Origin: Coprococcus sp.
Lineage (GTDB): Bacteria; Bacillota; Clostridia; Lachnospirales; Lachnospiraceae
DNA length: 64,000 bases
Direction: 5' to 3'
Assembly: GCA_022793995.1 (NCBI GenBank)
Contig: JAAWDY010000067.1
Span: 124,001 to 188,000 of the forward strand
The notes beneath the pieces were generated by a model. It was not told where the DNA came from, did not search any database, and saw only the letters and a program-made list of their open reading frames with translations. Below, piece after piece: positions 53,413-62,632 of the stretch. Each line of letters opens with the position of its first letter. Positions within the stretch are counted from its first letter, which is position 1. Both the position numbers and the translations under genes were made by a program.

Positions 53413-54645
53413 TTATATCTTTAATTTACTGTAAATACTTTGTCCAATATTTTTTCTCGGATCAAGAATCTGTGGAGAAAAAGCGTCCGTCTTATTTCGG
53501 CATTCCCGTGTAAAATCGCAGAATACTCCGCACGAAAACAATTCTTCTTCCGTAAATGTGAACGTCTCGTTCTTCTCACGAACCGCATTATAAAAATCTT
53601 TTAAAGCCCTTTGCTTTTTTATTGCTTTCTTCCCATATATATCTATCTGTACTGAAAAATTAGTCAGGCTCTCCGTCTCGGGATTATAAATGTGCCAAAT
53701 TTTATCTTTTTCGGTAATAAAATATATTTTCCCATCTACCAAAGCAGGAGGACTGGCTATTTTACTACAATTAGCCGAATCGTCTCCGTCTGAATCCAAA
53801 ATTTCATCCACTCTCTTGATTCTTCGCACTTCCTTATCTGAAGTATCTATATAGTACGCATGATCTGCTACTGTTGGAAACAAATATAGTCTCTTATTCA
53901 CGATCAGAGGCGGCCTAAAGAAAACAAGATCTGTATTCTTTTCTCCTGCTTCCAATTCCAATATTTCCACGCTACGCGTATCCTTACTCCATATTGCAAC
54001 CTCATAGCTATGTCTGGAAGGCAGCCAATATTTCCCCTCTGAAAAGCATATACCGTTAAATCCTCTTATATCTGTTTGTATCTCACAAATTTCTGTCTCA
54101 TCTGTTCTCAGATCCAATTTTAAGACCACATTCGCACAGCAACAGGGAAAAAGAGCCGTATCCCCTTGGACGATACCGATTCCCCAATAGGGGGAGTCTT
54201 TAAGTCTTCTTCTTTTTTCAACATGTCTCACCCAATCTGTCAGGTAAACCAAGTCCATTGTACAAGTATTTAATTTGATAATCGCCGGATAGTAATGTCC
54301 GATAAAATAGATATACTCGTTATAGACAATACTTGTCCAAAACTTGCATAGCCCGTTCTGGCCTTGATATACCCTATCCAGCCTGATTACCTGCCTATTT
54401 TTTGATTCCAAATCATATACAACTATATTTTCAGCCAGACACGGCGGCAGGAAAATCTTATTCCCTATCTTTGCCAATACTTTATACGGCGTTCCTTGTC
54501 CGTCCAAATCATCTTGAAAACTTGTAATTAATCTTGCTTCTTTTTCTTGGCTTTTCCAAAAATATAAGCCGCTGCCATCAGAACTAGAAAAAATAATTCC
54601 CTTTTCAACAGGAAGAATCTCGTTAAAAATGATTTTGTTAGACAT
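53413..54645 (-). CDS. Beta-propeller-like protein of the glycan cluster, function unknown
   Basis: 410 residues without signal peptide or membrane helix. The sequence has repeated 40-60-residue units each with an aromatic-rich strand and a polar turn (GLYFWKSQEKEARLITSFQD, NIVVYDLESKNRQVIRLDRV, AIIKLNTCTMDLVYLTDW, VVLKLDLRTDETEICEIQTD, EVAIWSKDTRSVEILELEAG, KIWHIYNPETESLTNFSVQI), which suggests a six- to seven-bladed propeller. A Cys-containing C-terminus follows. The ATG at 54645 lies after GGGGAGG. It is 14 bases after the sulfotransferase gene. It may scaffold or sense rather than catalyse. Confidence 0.7.
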   Translation of the reverse strand: MSNKIIFNEILPVEKGIIFSSSDGSGLYFWKSQEKEARLITSFQDDLDGQGTPYKVLAKIGNKIFLPPCLAENIVVYDLESKNRQVIRLDRVYQGQNGLCKFWTSIVYNEYIYFIGHYYPAIIKLNTCTMDLVYLTDWVRHVEKRRRLKDSPYWGIGIVQGDTALFPCCCANVVLKLDLRTDETEICEIQTDIRGFNGICFSEGKYWLPSRHSYEVAIWSKDTRSVEILELEAGEKNTDLVFFRPPLIVNKRLYLFPTVADHAYYIDTSDKEVRRIKRVDEILDSDGDDSANCSKIASPPALVDGKIYFITEKDKIWHIYNPETESLTNFSVQIDIYGKKAIKKQRALKDFYNAVREKNETFTFTEEELFSCGVFCDFTRECRNKTDAFSPQILDPRKNIGQSIYSKLKI

Positions 54646-54659
54646 GTCTTCCTCCCCGC

Positions 54660-55922
54660 TCAATACCATACTCCTTCCAGTGATCTTCCCATTCGCTCTT
54701 CAAGACTTTTAATGCTGTCGGCGTAATAGTCATATACTGTCTCCCAGATATCCTCATACTGTTCAAAATTGAAGTCAGCCGTCGTAATGTCAAACACTTC
54801 TTTGCGTATTTCATCTATTCTAAGATATAGCGGAACCGATTCAACATTCATTCTCAGCATATTTAACGTGTGATTGACATAAGCTCCTCCCAGATCTTTA
54901 AATACAGTATCTCCTCTATTTTCGTAGGGGAACTCTTCATAATCTATTCTTAATTCTTTCGGCAGCCCAATAAATTCCTGTATTGTCTCCATTTGTTCTG
55001 AGGGATCTTGAATTAATTCTTCAGATAAGACAATTTTTATTTGTGTCTTTGGATAGTAACGTTCATAGATGCGGATAAAATTTATATACAAAAATCTCCA
55101 ATAGTATGTTTCAATATATTCTTTCATTAAGTCCGGACACATTTTTCCATATTTCTCGATGAGTTCAAATCCTTCTTTATCCGCTTCCCTCATCGACATC
55201 TTGAAAGCAGATTTTAAGGCTTCTACAGGATTCCTTACCAAAAAAAGAATTTTTAAATCCCTTCCAAAATATTGATAAACCGAAGCGGCATAAAACAAAT
55301 AGGTAGGCTCTATTCCTCCATTCAAAACGCCTATGCTTTTCCCATTATTGTCCTGATAATTTTGTCTAAATTTCTTATGCGTGCTTTCGGTTATCTCTGT
55401 TATAAAAAAAGTTTCTTTCACATCCGGGAGAAATATATTTTTATTTTGCCTAAGCGCTGCTTGTAAACTGGTCGTACTGCATTTATGAAATCCTGGACAC
55501 AAAAAATCTAAATGAACTTTTTTTGATTCTTCAAATATTCTTTTTTGCTCTGCATTCAAAATAGGAATCAGCTCGATGAAAGAGTCTGGAATAAACGGTG
55601 CGATCTGCTGATACAACAGCCCTCTCCATTCCTCTTTTTCAACAGCTACCAGAAATACTGTATCTGACAAACACATTGATCTGATCTCGCTAACCGGATG
55701 AATATCCTGATTATAAAATGAAAAATTATCAAAGCATGCCTGTGGTTCTATATGGAACTCTTTTTCTAATATATGCCTCGTCATTCTTCCCCAAAAACCC
55801 GCTGGTAAAATAGCAAACTGTTTTATTCCTTGCTCTATCCTTTTTTGAATCGCCCTCCGTATAAACAGTATGTTCTGCGCTTCATAGTCGTATAAGCTTT
55901 CCGTCTGATACATATTCTCCAT
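54660..55922 (-). CDS. Sulfotransferase with N-terminal Rossmann-like module
   Basis: 420 residues. After a Rossmann-like module of about 100 residues (KQFAILPAGFWGRMTRHILE) comes the sulfotransferase domain: the PAPS 5'-phosphosulfate loop is in FLCPGFHKCSTTSLQAALRQ, the 3'-phosphate site resembles LKILFLVRNPVEALKSAFKM, and the C-terminal region (FIGLPKELRIDYEEFPYENR) is typical. It should transfer sulfate from PAPS to a sugar or other group. The ATG at 55922 follows GGGGAGGG; longer starts enter the upstream gene. CysD and CysN-CysC downstream can make its donor. Confidence 0.85.
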   Translation of the reverse strand: MENMYQTESLYDYEAQNILFIRRAIQKRIEQGIKQFAILPAGFWGRMTRHILEKEFHIEPQACFDNFSFYNQDIHPVSEIRSMCLSDTVFLVAVEKEEWRGLLYQQIAPFIPDSFIELIPILNAEQKRIFEESKKVHLDFLCPGFHKCSTTSLQAALRQNKNIFLPDVKETFFITEITESTHKKFRQNYQDNNGKSIGVLNGGIEPTYLFYAASVYQYFGRDLKILFLVRNPVEALKSAFKMSMREADKEGFELIEKYGKMCPDLMKEYIETYYWRFLYINFIRIYERYYPKTQIKIVLSEELIQDPSEQMETIQEFIGLPKELRIDYEEFPYENRGDTVFKDLGGAYVNHTLNMLRMNVESVPLYLRIDEIRKEVFDITTADFNFEQYEDIWETVYDYYADSIKSLEERMGRSLEGVWY

Positions 55923-55942
55923 AGATCCCTCCCCTATAATCA

Positions 55943-56821
55943 TCATTTGCCTAAGTTCGCAAACAAAATCTCTTCGTAATAGGCTGTATCGCGAGCCGTT
56001 TTCCAAAAAATATCCGCCATCTCCAGTTCCGGCTTTTCCCACGGCTTTTTATCGCCGGCATAATGTATAATCCGAGGGTCTTTCGCATTCTTTAAATACG
56101 CCTGTCTCTCCCGCTCGGGTATCGTATACAGCCGCCATAAATACTGCCACTGAAAGTTCCAACTCTCTTCAATAAAAAGCACGTCGCCCTGCAAAGTCAA
56201 ATTCAGTACGTCTTGATCCATATAAAAAAACTTTCTTCTGCTTCTTAAAGAGTCCTCTTCCAGCAATTTGATACATTTTTCTTTGATCTCTCTCTCGGCA
56301 AACCGCTTTGTATCAATCAGTAAAATCCCTGCGTTAAACCCTTCTCTTACGTCCATATCGATCGATTCTCTATAGTGTTCCACTAAAAAAGTACAAACCA
56401 CGTCATGAATAGCCCCGATCGTTTTTCCTTCCAGAGACGTCTCATAAAACTTCTTAATGTCATCCTGAACTACTGTATCCGAATCAATATAAACAATTTT
56501 CGGATACTGCTTAAACAATTCAGCTATGAACAGCCGATAACATGTCGCTACCGATAAGTGCCCGCTGCCTTTTATCTTAAAATTCCCCCAAGATTGCTGT
56601 AAGTCAATACACGTAATATAAACATTTTTCCGTGACAACCGCTGCATAGCTTCTCGATTTTTTACGCTTAAATCCGTATACAGTATATATATTTGGTAAT
56701 ATGTATCTGGGTTTGTATGTGAAATCAAAGACTTCACCGATATATACATATAAGGGGCATATTTATCGTCCGACGCATATACGATCGGCACTATGCTTCC
56801 AGGATAGGTTTCATTCATCAT
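55943..56821 (-). CDS. Glycosyltransferase family 8
   Basis: 292 residues, retaining GT8-type enzyme using a UDP-sugar. PIVYASDDKYAPYMYISVKS at the start, the DxD metal motif in KIVYIDSDTVVQDDI, FNAGILLIDTKRF, MDQDVLNLTLQGDVLFI and the closing IIHYAGDKKPWEKPE are all family features. It lacks the C-terminal module seen in its paralog at 57979. Its start overlaps the previous stop. Confidence 0.93.
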   Translation of the reverse strand: MMNETYPGSIVPIVYASDDKYAPYMYISVKSLISHTNPDTYYQIYILYTDLSVKNREAMQRLSRKNVYITCIDLQQSWGNFKIKGSGHLSVATCYRLFIAELFKQYPKIVYIDSDTVVQDDIKKFYETSLEGKTIGAIHDVVCTFLVEHYRESIDMDVREGFNAGILLIDTKRFAEREIKEKCIKLLEEDSLRSRRKFFYMDQDVLNLTLQGDVLFIEESWNFQWQYLWRLYTIPERERQAYLKNAKDPRIIHYAGDKKPWEKPELEMADIFWKTARDTAYYEEILFANLGK

Positions 56822-57957
56822 CTCATCTCCAATAACTGAATTTTACTGTACGTAAGTCTCAACCTGTTTCTATGGTATAAAAAGTAAACGCCTGTCAGCC
56901 ATTCCCCTAGAAATGCAAGCGCCCTGTCTTCATAGGAGTGCCCGCGAGGTCTCCACTTTTCTTCGATTTCCTCCAGTAATGGGAAAATCCACTCTGCATA
57001 TTCTACAAATACAGCGCTTTTGGCAATCATCATATTATAAGGAATGAAAAGCTCCTGAGAAAAATACTTTTCTGCAAACACGGCATATTCTGGATACCGT
57101 TTCCGCAATGCAGCTTTCATCAAAAGAAAATCTTCTGCATAATGTATAGAACAATAATGCGTCTCAATTGTCGGAAATAGAACTTCTGGCTCTACCAACA
57201 CCACGTCTGGCCGTTCACTTTTTATCCTATCCAACGCATGATCCATGTCAAATATCCGCCTATAATGACATAGGCCAATATACTCAGAATCCCTCGCGGC
57301 ATTTTTCCATAACCAATATATCACTGTAAATTCATTGAATTGTCTATTCTTTTGTGAAATATTACGTCCTGTGTTATCGCCTAATTCAGCAATTTTTCTG
57401 TCGGATATTTCCCTCCCGCCCTGTATGGGTATTATATTCGGGTGTCTTGCCTGAAGCTTCACGCTCCTATCTTTTTCACTTTTAACCATATATATCTTGA
57501 TTACGGGATCGTTTTTCTGTACGGTTCCTTTGCATAAATTTTTTTGTAAATATTCTCCGAAATACGCCTCATATTGTTTTTCCGCGTATCTATGCTTTAA
57601 TTCTTGAAATTCTTTTTCTGGAACATGGATATAATTCGTATAGTCTCTCTTTTGAAGTTCCCTGCAAATTTCTTTTACATAGGCATCCACTGTTCCGATA
57701 AGAAACAAGGTTTCTTCATTCGGCGTATCGATTTCCTGCAATTCCACAATAGGTAACTCCCAGCAAAAATCAATTTTAGCGCTCTGCCTATCTGTGATTA
57801 CTATGCCGCTTATACATATATCTTTTGTCTCTGACAATAACATTCCTGTCAAAACCTTTGCCCGAAACCCAGCGCCATATATGTACACATACCGGTACAA
57901 TGCCGACTGTCTTTTAAACCATCCAAACAAATCCGTTCTATCCATTGCCATACGCAT
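56818..57957 (-). CDS. DUF4422 glycosyltransferase with N-terminal Rossmann-like module
   Basis: 379 residues. Residues ~15-125 form a Rossmann-like module (YVYIYGAGFRAKVLTGMLLS). The DUF4422 domain follows: IKIYMVKSEKDRSVKLQARH, GDNTGRNISQKNRQFNEFTV, EYIGLCHYRRIFDMD and FIPYNMMIAKSAVFVEYAEW. DUF4422 proteins are found in capsule and exopolysaccharide clusters and are treated as glycosyltransferases. GGGAG precedes the ATG. A paralog is at 60606. Confidence 0.87.
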   Translation of the reverse strand: MRMAMDRTDLFGWFKRQSALYRYVYIYGAGFRAKVLTGMLLSETKDICISGIVITDRQSAKIDFCWELPIVELQEIDTPNEETLFLIGTVDAYVKEICRELQKRDYTNYIHVPEKEFQELKHRYAEKQYEAYFGEYLQKNLCKGTVQKNDPVIKIYMVKSEKDRSVKLQARHPNIIPIQGGREISDRKIAELGDNTGRNISQKNRQFNEFTVIYWLWKNAARDSEYIGLCHYRRIFDMDHALDRIKSERPDVVLVEPEVLFPTIETHYCSIHYAEDFLLMKAALRKRYPEYAVFAEKYFSQELFIPYNMMIAKSAVFVEYAEWIFPLLEEIEEKWRPRGHSYEDRALAFLGEWLTGVYFLYHRNRLRLTYSKIQLLEMR

Positions 57958-57978
57958 TTTGACTGCTCCCGATTTTAT

Positions 57979-59184
57979 CTAGTTTCTTCTGTATTTACTC
58001 CAAACAATCTTTTCTTGCGGCACCCCTTTTCCACAAAGCATTTTTTCCACTGATAAACATATCGCCGGATCGTCGATGGCAATCAATACATAGTCGTAAG
58101 CCGTTTGGTGTTCCAGCAACATTTCCGGCCCGTATATGCTCTCTTCTTTCTTTATATTTTTATAATTCTTGTCCACCCATAACACGATCTCTGCATAGTC
58201 AATGATCTGGTTCTGGGCCTTCAACACGCTTCCCACAACACCCGCGCCATATAAAGCAACCCGACTATTTGGGGGAAGTTTATCAAAAGGAAACAGATGG
58301 TTTTTAAAAAGATCATGCTCTCCCATCTCTCCCCCTTTTAGATTTCTAAAAAGGATTTCCTCATAATACGGCGTCTTCCTAGCTTCCTCCCAAAAGAGAT
58401 CCGCCATTGTAAATTCTGGATGTTCCCAAGGCTTTATCTCACTCACATAATGAAGAAGTTTTATATCCCGGGAGCCTTCCAAATATGTATTCCTATACTC
58501 TGCACATAGCAAATCCAGATTTTCCATATAGCGGTATAAAAAATTCCATTCTGAACCCAGGAAGCACACTTGCTCCTTCAAAACAATATTTAACGCGTCC
58601 TGATCCATGTATTGCAGCTTTCGCTTTTCCCGATTGGAATCCTCTATCAGTAGTTCCAGACACTGTCTCCCGATCTTTCGTTCACGGAACAATTCCATAT
58701 CAATCAATAAAACGCCGGCATTAAAGGTTTTTTCTACGCCTAAATTGTGATAATACTCTTTTAACTGCTCTGATACGGCCTCCCGCATCGCTCCTACCGT
58801 CTTCCCATTTAATGGACTTATAAAAAGTTCCGCTACATCTGCCAAAATCAATGTGTCGGAATCAATATAGAGAATCCGGGAATACTGCGAGAACAATTCA
58901 GGCAGCAATAAGCGATAGCAGGTTTCTACGGTTAGATAATTACTATTTTTAATAGCTATTCCCTTCATATTCCTGCTAATATCTATGCAAAGTACTTCTA
59001 TATTTGTTCTATTCAAACTTTTCAAACGCTCTATATGCCTTTTTTCTAAATCTGTGTATAAAATATAAACTTTATACGTCCAGCTGTCGCTTGTATGCGC
59101 AATTAAAGATTGTAAGGATATATACATATAGGGGGCGTACTGATTATTAACGGAATAAACGATTGGTACAATTTTATCCGACAT
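57979..59184 (-). CDS. Glycosyltransferase family 8 with C-terminal Rossmann-like module
   Basis: 401 residues. GT8 domain (residues 1-~285) with PIVYSVNNQYAPYMYISLQS, DxD in RILYIDSDTLILADV, FNAGVLLIDMELF, MDQDALNIVLKEQVCFL and LLHYVSEIKPWEHPE. A second domain follows from about 300: RVALYGAGVVGSVLKAQNQI to YDYVLIAIDDPAICLSVEKM. The module resembles those attached to four other proteins of the cluster. It is 21 bases from the next gene in the unit. Confidence 0.92.
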   Translation of the reverse strand: MSDKIVPIVYSVNNQYAPYMYISLQSLIAHTSDSWTYKVYILYTDLEKRHIERLKSLNRTNIEVLCIDISRNMKGIAIKNSNYLTVETCYRLLLPELFSQYSRILYIDSDTLILADVAELFISPLNGKTVGAMREAVSEQLKEYYHNLGVEKTFNAGVLLIDMELFRERKIGRQCLELLIEDSNREKRKLQYMDQDALNIVLKEQVCFLGSEWNFLYRYMENLDLLCAEYRNTYLEGSRDIKLLHYVSEIKPWEHPEFTMADLFWEEARKTPYYEEILFRNLKGGEMGEHDLFKNHLFPFDKLPPNSRVALYGAGVVGSVLKAQNQIIDYAEIVLWVDKNYKNIKKEESIYGPEMLLEHQTAYDYVLIAIDDPAICLSVEKMLCGKGVPQEKIVWSKYRRN

Positions 59185-59186
59185 CG

Positions 59187-60578
59187 CTATCCATTCTCCT
59201 TTCCGACTTCCAATACACTGTGTGTCTGAACTCCGCTAATACAATGAATAATCTTCTCTCTTTGGATTCCCAGTTTTGTTAACTGTCTTTTTATTGCTTT
59301 ATAAGAAGTAACGTTCGCAACTACAAAATATGAATCTTTTGATAATTCATAATTTTCCCTGCAATACTCTTCCGGTGTTCTACATACCAGTCCCAAGATC
59401 TCTTCCCCGGATTTTTTCTTATCGTTATCACAAAGACCTACGACGTTTTTCTCAATCCCAAGCCTATGGCATAAAGCCAAAAGCGCTCTGCCTTGTTCGC
59501 CCAAGCCGAATATAATAAATCTATGGCCGCCGATAAATTCGTAAAATTTCTTTTCTGTGAATTTTTTTGCCTGGTAATAGTATCTAACGGCAGTATCAAA
59601 TTCATCTTTTCCCCGCATCAGGGCATTGTTCAAAAAGAATTCATCCAGCACTTCGTCGCGAATCTCTGAATACGTTAACGACTCATAACATGACCGTAAG
59701 ATTTCCAAATACCCGCTAATATTAATTTGTTTTTCCGCAGAGCCGTTCTGGCACAAATAATAGTCGTATATTAAGCAGAAAAATCCAAAGCATCGGTTAA
59801 ATATAATTGCTCTAAAGGGCGTTGTTATCCGATTTTTTTCTGTATATTCCCAGATAAATTTTAGCTCATCCGTCACAAAACGCATGTGGGATATCTTGTT
59901 GTATTGAGACGCGTTTTCATTATCTCTTCGATAGTAGTACGACTCGGACTGTATATACATTATTTTCTTGGCGCTGATAAACGTCTGGAACACAAATCCC
60001 ATATCCTGAAAAGCCGCGCCGCAAGTCTCGTTTAACGCGATTCTGTTCTGTAGTAGGAAATCTCGGTTATATATTCCATTCCACATATTCATGTCATGAT
60101 ATAAAATCCAAGGATGATCCTGTGGTTCAATCACTGTGTTGTACAACTCTTTATAATATGTTGTAAGAATGGAATAATTAAGTGTGATACGTTTTTCTCC
60201 ATCACCCATAAACAAATCAAAATCACTTTTCACAAAATCAACTTGATTTTCCTTTGCTGTTTCATATAACTTTTGATACATCCCATGGTGAATGAAATCA
60301 TCCGATTCTACAAATCCAACGTACTTCCCTTTTGCGGATTGAATTCCTTTATTGTACTGATATCCCAAACTCTTTTTTTCAGACTTTAATACAACGATCC
60401 TGCTATCCGCCTTTTTATATTTTTCAATTATTTCTAACGTACCGTCCGTAGAGCCTGCGTCCACAATAATCAGTTCCAGTTCTTTCAAATCCTGTTTCAG
60501 CACGCTCTCGATAGCTTTTCCTATATATACCGCTGAATTAAGACACGGCATTACAACAGATACTTTCATATTTTCCAT
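59187..60578 (-). CDS. Glycosyltransferase family 2 with C-terminal Rossmann-like module
   Basis: 463 residues. GT-A domain of family 2: KVSVVMPCLNSAVYIGKAIE, LIIVDAGSTDGTLEIIEKY, YNKGIQSAKGKYVGFVESDD with the DxD-equivalent ESDD. A middle region is helical; the last ~110 residues are a Rossmann-like module (RFIIFGLGEQGRALLALCHR ... SYFVVANVTSYKAIKRQLTK). It likely builds one glycan linkage; donor and acceptor are unknown. Confidence 0.92.
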   Translation of the reverse strand: MENMKVSVVMPCLNSAVYIGKAIESVLKQDLKELELIIVDAGSTDGTLEIIEKYKKADSRIVVLKSEKKSLGYQYNKGIQSAKGKYVGFVESDDFIHHGMYQKLYETAKENQVDFVKSDFDLFMGDGEKRITLNYSILTTYYKELYNTVIEPQDHPWILYHDMNMWNGIYNRDFLLQNRIALNETCGAAFQDMGFVFQTFISAKKIMYIQSESYYYRRDNENASQYNKISHMRFVTDELKFIWEYTEKNRITTPFRAIIFNRCFGFFCLIYDYYLCQNGSAEKQINISGYLEILRSCYESLTYSEIRDEVLDEFFLNNALMRGKDEFDTAVRYYYQAKKFTEKKFYEFIGGHRFIIFGLGEQGRALLALCHRLGIEKNVVGLCDNDKKKSGEEILGLVCRTPEEYCRENYELSKDSYFVVANVTSYKAIKRQLTKLGIQREKIIHCISGVQTHSVLEVGKENG

Positions 60579-60605
60579 AAATGCACCCTCTCCAATTTTT
60601 TAATT

Positions 60606-61658
60606 TTAGACTCTCCAAACTTTCTCTCCATGCGTTATCTTCCATCCTTTTCTGTTCCGCATAAAATATAGGGACGTCAACACCTCGCCGATCCTGCCAA
60701 TATATCTTGGCAAACGGTCCCCTTCTATTTCTTCACTTTTCTTCGTAATCTCTTTAAGTAGCGGAAATATCCAGCCGCAATAATCATCAAAAACCTCTTT
60801 TCTTGCAATCAACATATTATAATTATATAAATACGGAGTTCTCAGAATTGCCGCAAACCTTCCATATTCTTCTGGTTCCCATTTTTCTAACACTCTTTTC
60901 ATGACCTCCACATCATCAGGCAAAAGATACCTCCCATACTGCCCCGATGCATCCGGGAAGCATACAAACGGCAAGGGCAAAACCACGTCGATCTCTCCCG
61001 TCTCCAAAAGATACAGTTGCTTTCTCGTAATACGCAGCACCCTTCTGTAGTGAAATAACCCTGTTATTTTCCGTTTATTATATTTCCATGCATAATAAGA
61101 GGCCGTCAGTTCACCGTAAAGCGCATTCTCCGCTGAAAGGCTGTCTTCGCCTTCATCTGTAAGCTTTAACAGCTTTGTATCCGTTAGAGCCGCTCCCACT
61201 TGTATCTTTTTAACCCAGGGTTCTTCAAGATATTTTTTACTCAGCTCCTTATCCTTATGGCTGAGCGCCATATACACGCAGATATCGTCAAGCCTCACGC
61301 CCTCTTCGCTTTCGCGAAAATCCTCGATCAGCGACAGCCCTTGTATTTTCTTTAGATATTTTCCCATCAGTTCATATTCTAAATGCGAATGCAATTTTTT
61401 ATAGTTGGACAATCCTCTTCGTATCAACTCCTGTTCAATCGAATCCTGATACTCTTCCGGCGTTGCAATTAGGATTAAGCTCTTTGCCAAATCACTTCCA
61501 CACTTTTCTAATGAACATACCGGTATTCCTTCAATCTGGTCCGGCTGTCCGTCCTGATCCGTTACGAGAAATCCTTTTACCGTCGCACGCCAAATTTCTC
61601 GAAGCGCTTTATACGCGCCATAAGCCACAATTCCTGCCCCGTATAGGTACATCTGCAT
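60606..61658 (-). CDS. DUF4422 glycosyltransferase with N-terminal Rossmann-like module (second copy)
   Basis: 350 residues. N-terminal module MQMYLYGAGIVAYGAYKALR to LILIATPEEYQDSIEQELIR, then DUF4422: DICVYMALSHKDKELSKKYL, ENALYGELTASYYAWKYNKR, ITGLFHYRRVLRI, YNYNMLIARKEVFDDYCGWI. Same plan as the gene at 56818 but clearly diverged, so the two probably act at different steps. It starts 2 bases after the galE stop. Confidence 0.86.
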   Translation of the reverse strand: MQMYLYGAGIVAYGAYKALREIWRATVKGFLVTDQDGQPDQIEGIPVCSLEKCGSDLAKSLILIATPEEYQDSIEQELIRRGLSNYKKLHSHLEYELMGKYLKKIQGLSLIEDFRESEEGVRLDDICVYMALSHKDKELSKKYLEEPWVKKIQVGAALTDTKLLKLTDEGEDSLSAENALYGELTASYYAWKYNKRKITGLFHYRRVLRITRKQLYLLETGEIDVVLPLPFVCFPDASGQYGRYLLPDDVEVMKRVLEKWEPEEYGRFAAILRTPYLYNYNMLIARKEVFDDYCGWIFPLLKEITKKSEEIEGDRLPRYIGRIGEVLTSLYFMRNRKGWKITHGEKVWRV

Positions 61659-61660
61659 CC

Positions 61661-62632
61661 TTAATATCTCCTATTACATTCCCATGCCCAGGCATGGCGC
61701 AATATTGTCCGAATATCCCCATATTGGGGATTCCATCCAAGAATCTCCTTTGCTTTTTCGGCGCTTCCTACCAATACAGGCGGATCCCCGGGACGCTTTC
61801 TGCACAATTCCACAGATATATTTCTTCCTGTGACTTCTTTCGCCGCCTCGATTACTTCTAGAACACTCGTCCCCACTTCATTTCCCAGATTGAGGCAGAT
61901 GCTCTCTCCTCCCCCCTCCAGGTACTTCATCGCTCTTATATGGGCGTTTGCCAAATCAGTCACATGAATATAGTCTCGAATACAACTACCGTCCCGTGTA
62001 GGGTAGTCCGTGCCAAAAACGCCGATTTTCTCTCTACGACCTGAAGCGGCCGCCAATATTAAAGGAATCAGATGCGTCTCCGGATCGTGGCTTTCCCCAA
62101 TCTCACCGCCCGGATCCGCGCCAGCCGCGTTAAAATAACGCAGACAACAGTAATTTAAACCATACGCCTTGTGGTAATCGCTCAATATTCGTTCTACCAT
62201 CAGCTTGGAAGCCCCGTATGGATTGATCGGTCTTTGCGCCATTTCTTCTGTAATCGGGACCACATCCGGCGCTCCATAGGTAGCGCAAGTAGAAGAAAAC
62301 ACAATATCCTTCACTCCATGCCGTACCATTGCGTCAAGTAAATGCAGTGTATTCGCCACATTATTATGATAATATTTCCCCGGATTCTCTACAGATTCCC
62401 CCACATAAGCGTAGGCGGCAAAATGAAATACCGCCTCTATCTTATATTTCCTGAAGATCTCATCCAGCCTTCTAATATCCGCCAGATCTCCTTCTTCCAG
62501 AATCCCCTTGCCTACTGCTTCCCGATGCCCGTATACAAGATTATCAAACGCCACTGTCTGATAACCTTTCCTCATAAGCATCTGGTTGATATGGCTGCCA
62601 ATATACCCCGCGCCTCCTACAATAAGTATCAT
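61661..62632 (-). CDS. galE: UDP-glucose 4-epimerase GalE
   Basis: Interconverts UDP-glucose and UDP-galactose. 323 residues. VGGAGYIGSHINQMLMRKG, STCATYGAP, the catalytic Tyr in NPYGASKLMVERIL, RYFNAAGADPGGEIGE and GSCIRDYIHVTDLANAH are all standard. Its start overlaps the mutase stop as ATGA. It provides UDP-galactose for the mutase. Confidence 0.97.
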   Translation of the reverse strand: MILIVGGAGYIGSHINQMLMRKGYQTVAFDNLVYGHREAVGKGILEEGDLADIRRLDEIFRKYKIEAVFHFAAYAYVGESVENPGKYYHNNVANTLHLLDAMVRHGVKDIVFSSTCATYGAPDVVPITEEMAQRPINPYGASKLMVERILSDYHKAYGLNYCCLRYFNAAGADPGGEIGESHDPETHLIPLILAAASGRREKIGVFGTDYPTRDGSCIRDYIHVTDLANAHIRAMKYLEGGGESICLNLGNEVGTSVLEVIEAAKEVTGRNISVELCRKRPGDPPVLVGSAEKAKEILGWNPQYGDIRTILRHAWAWECNRRY

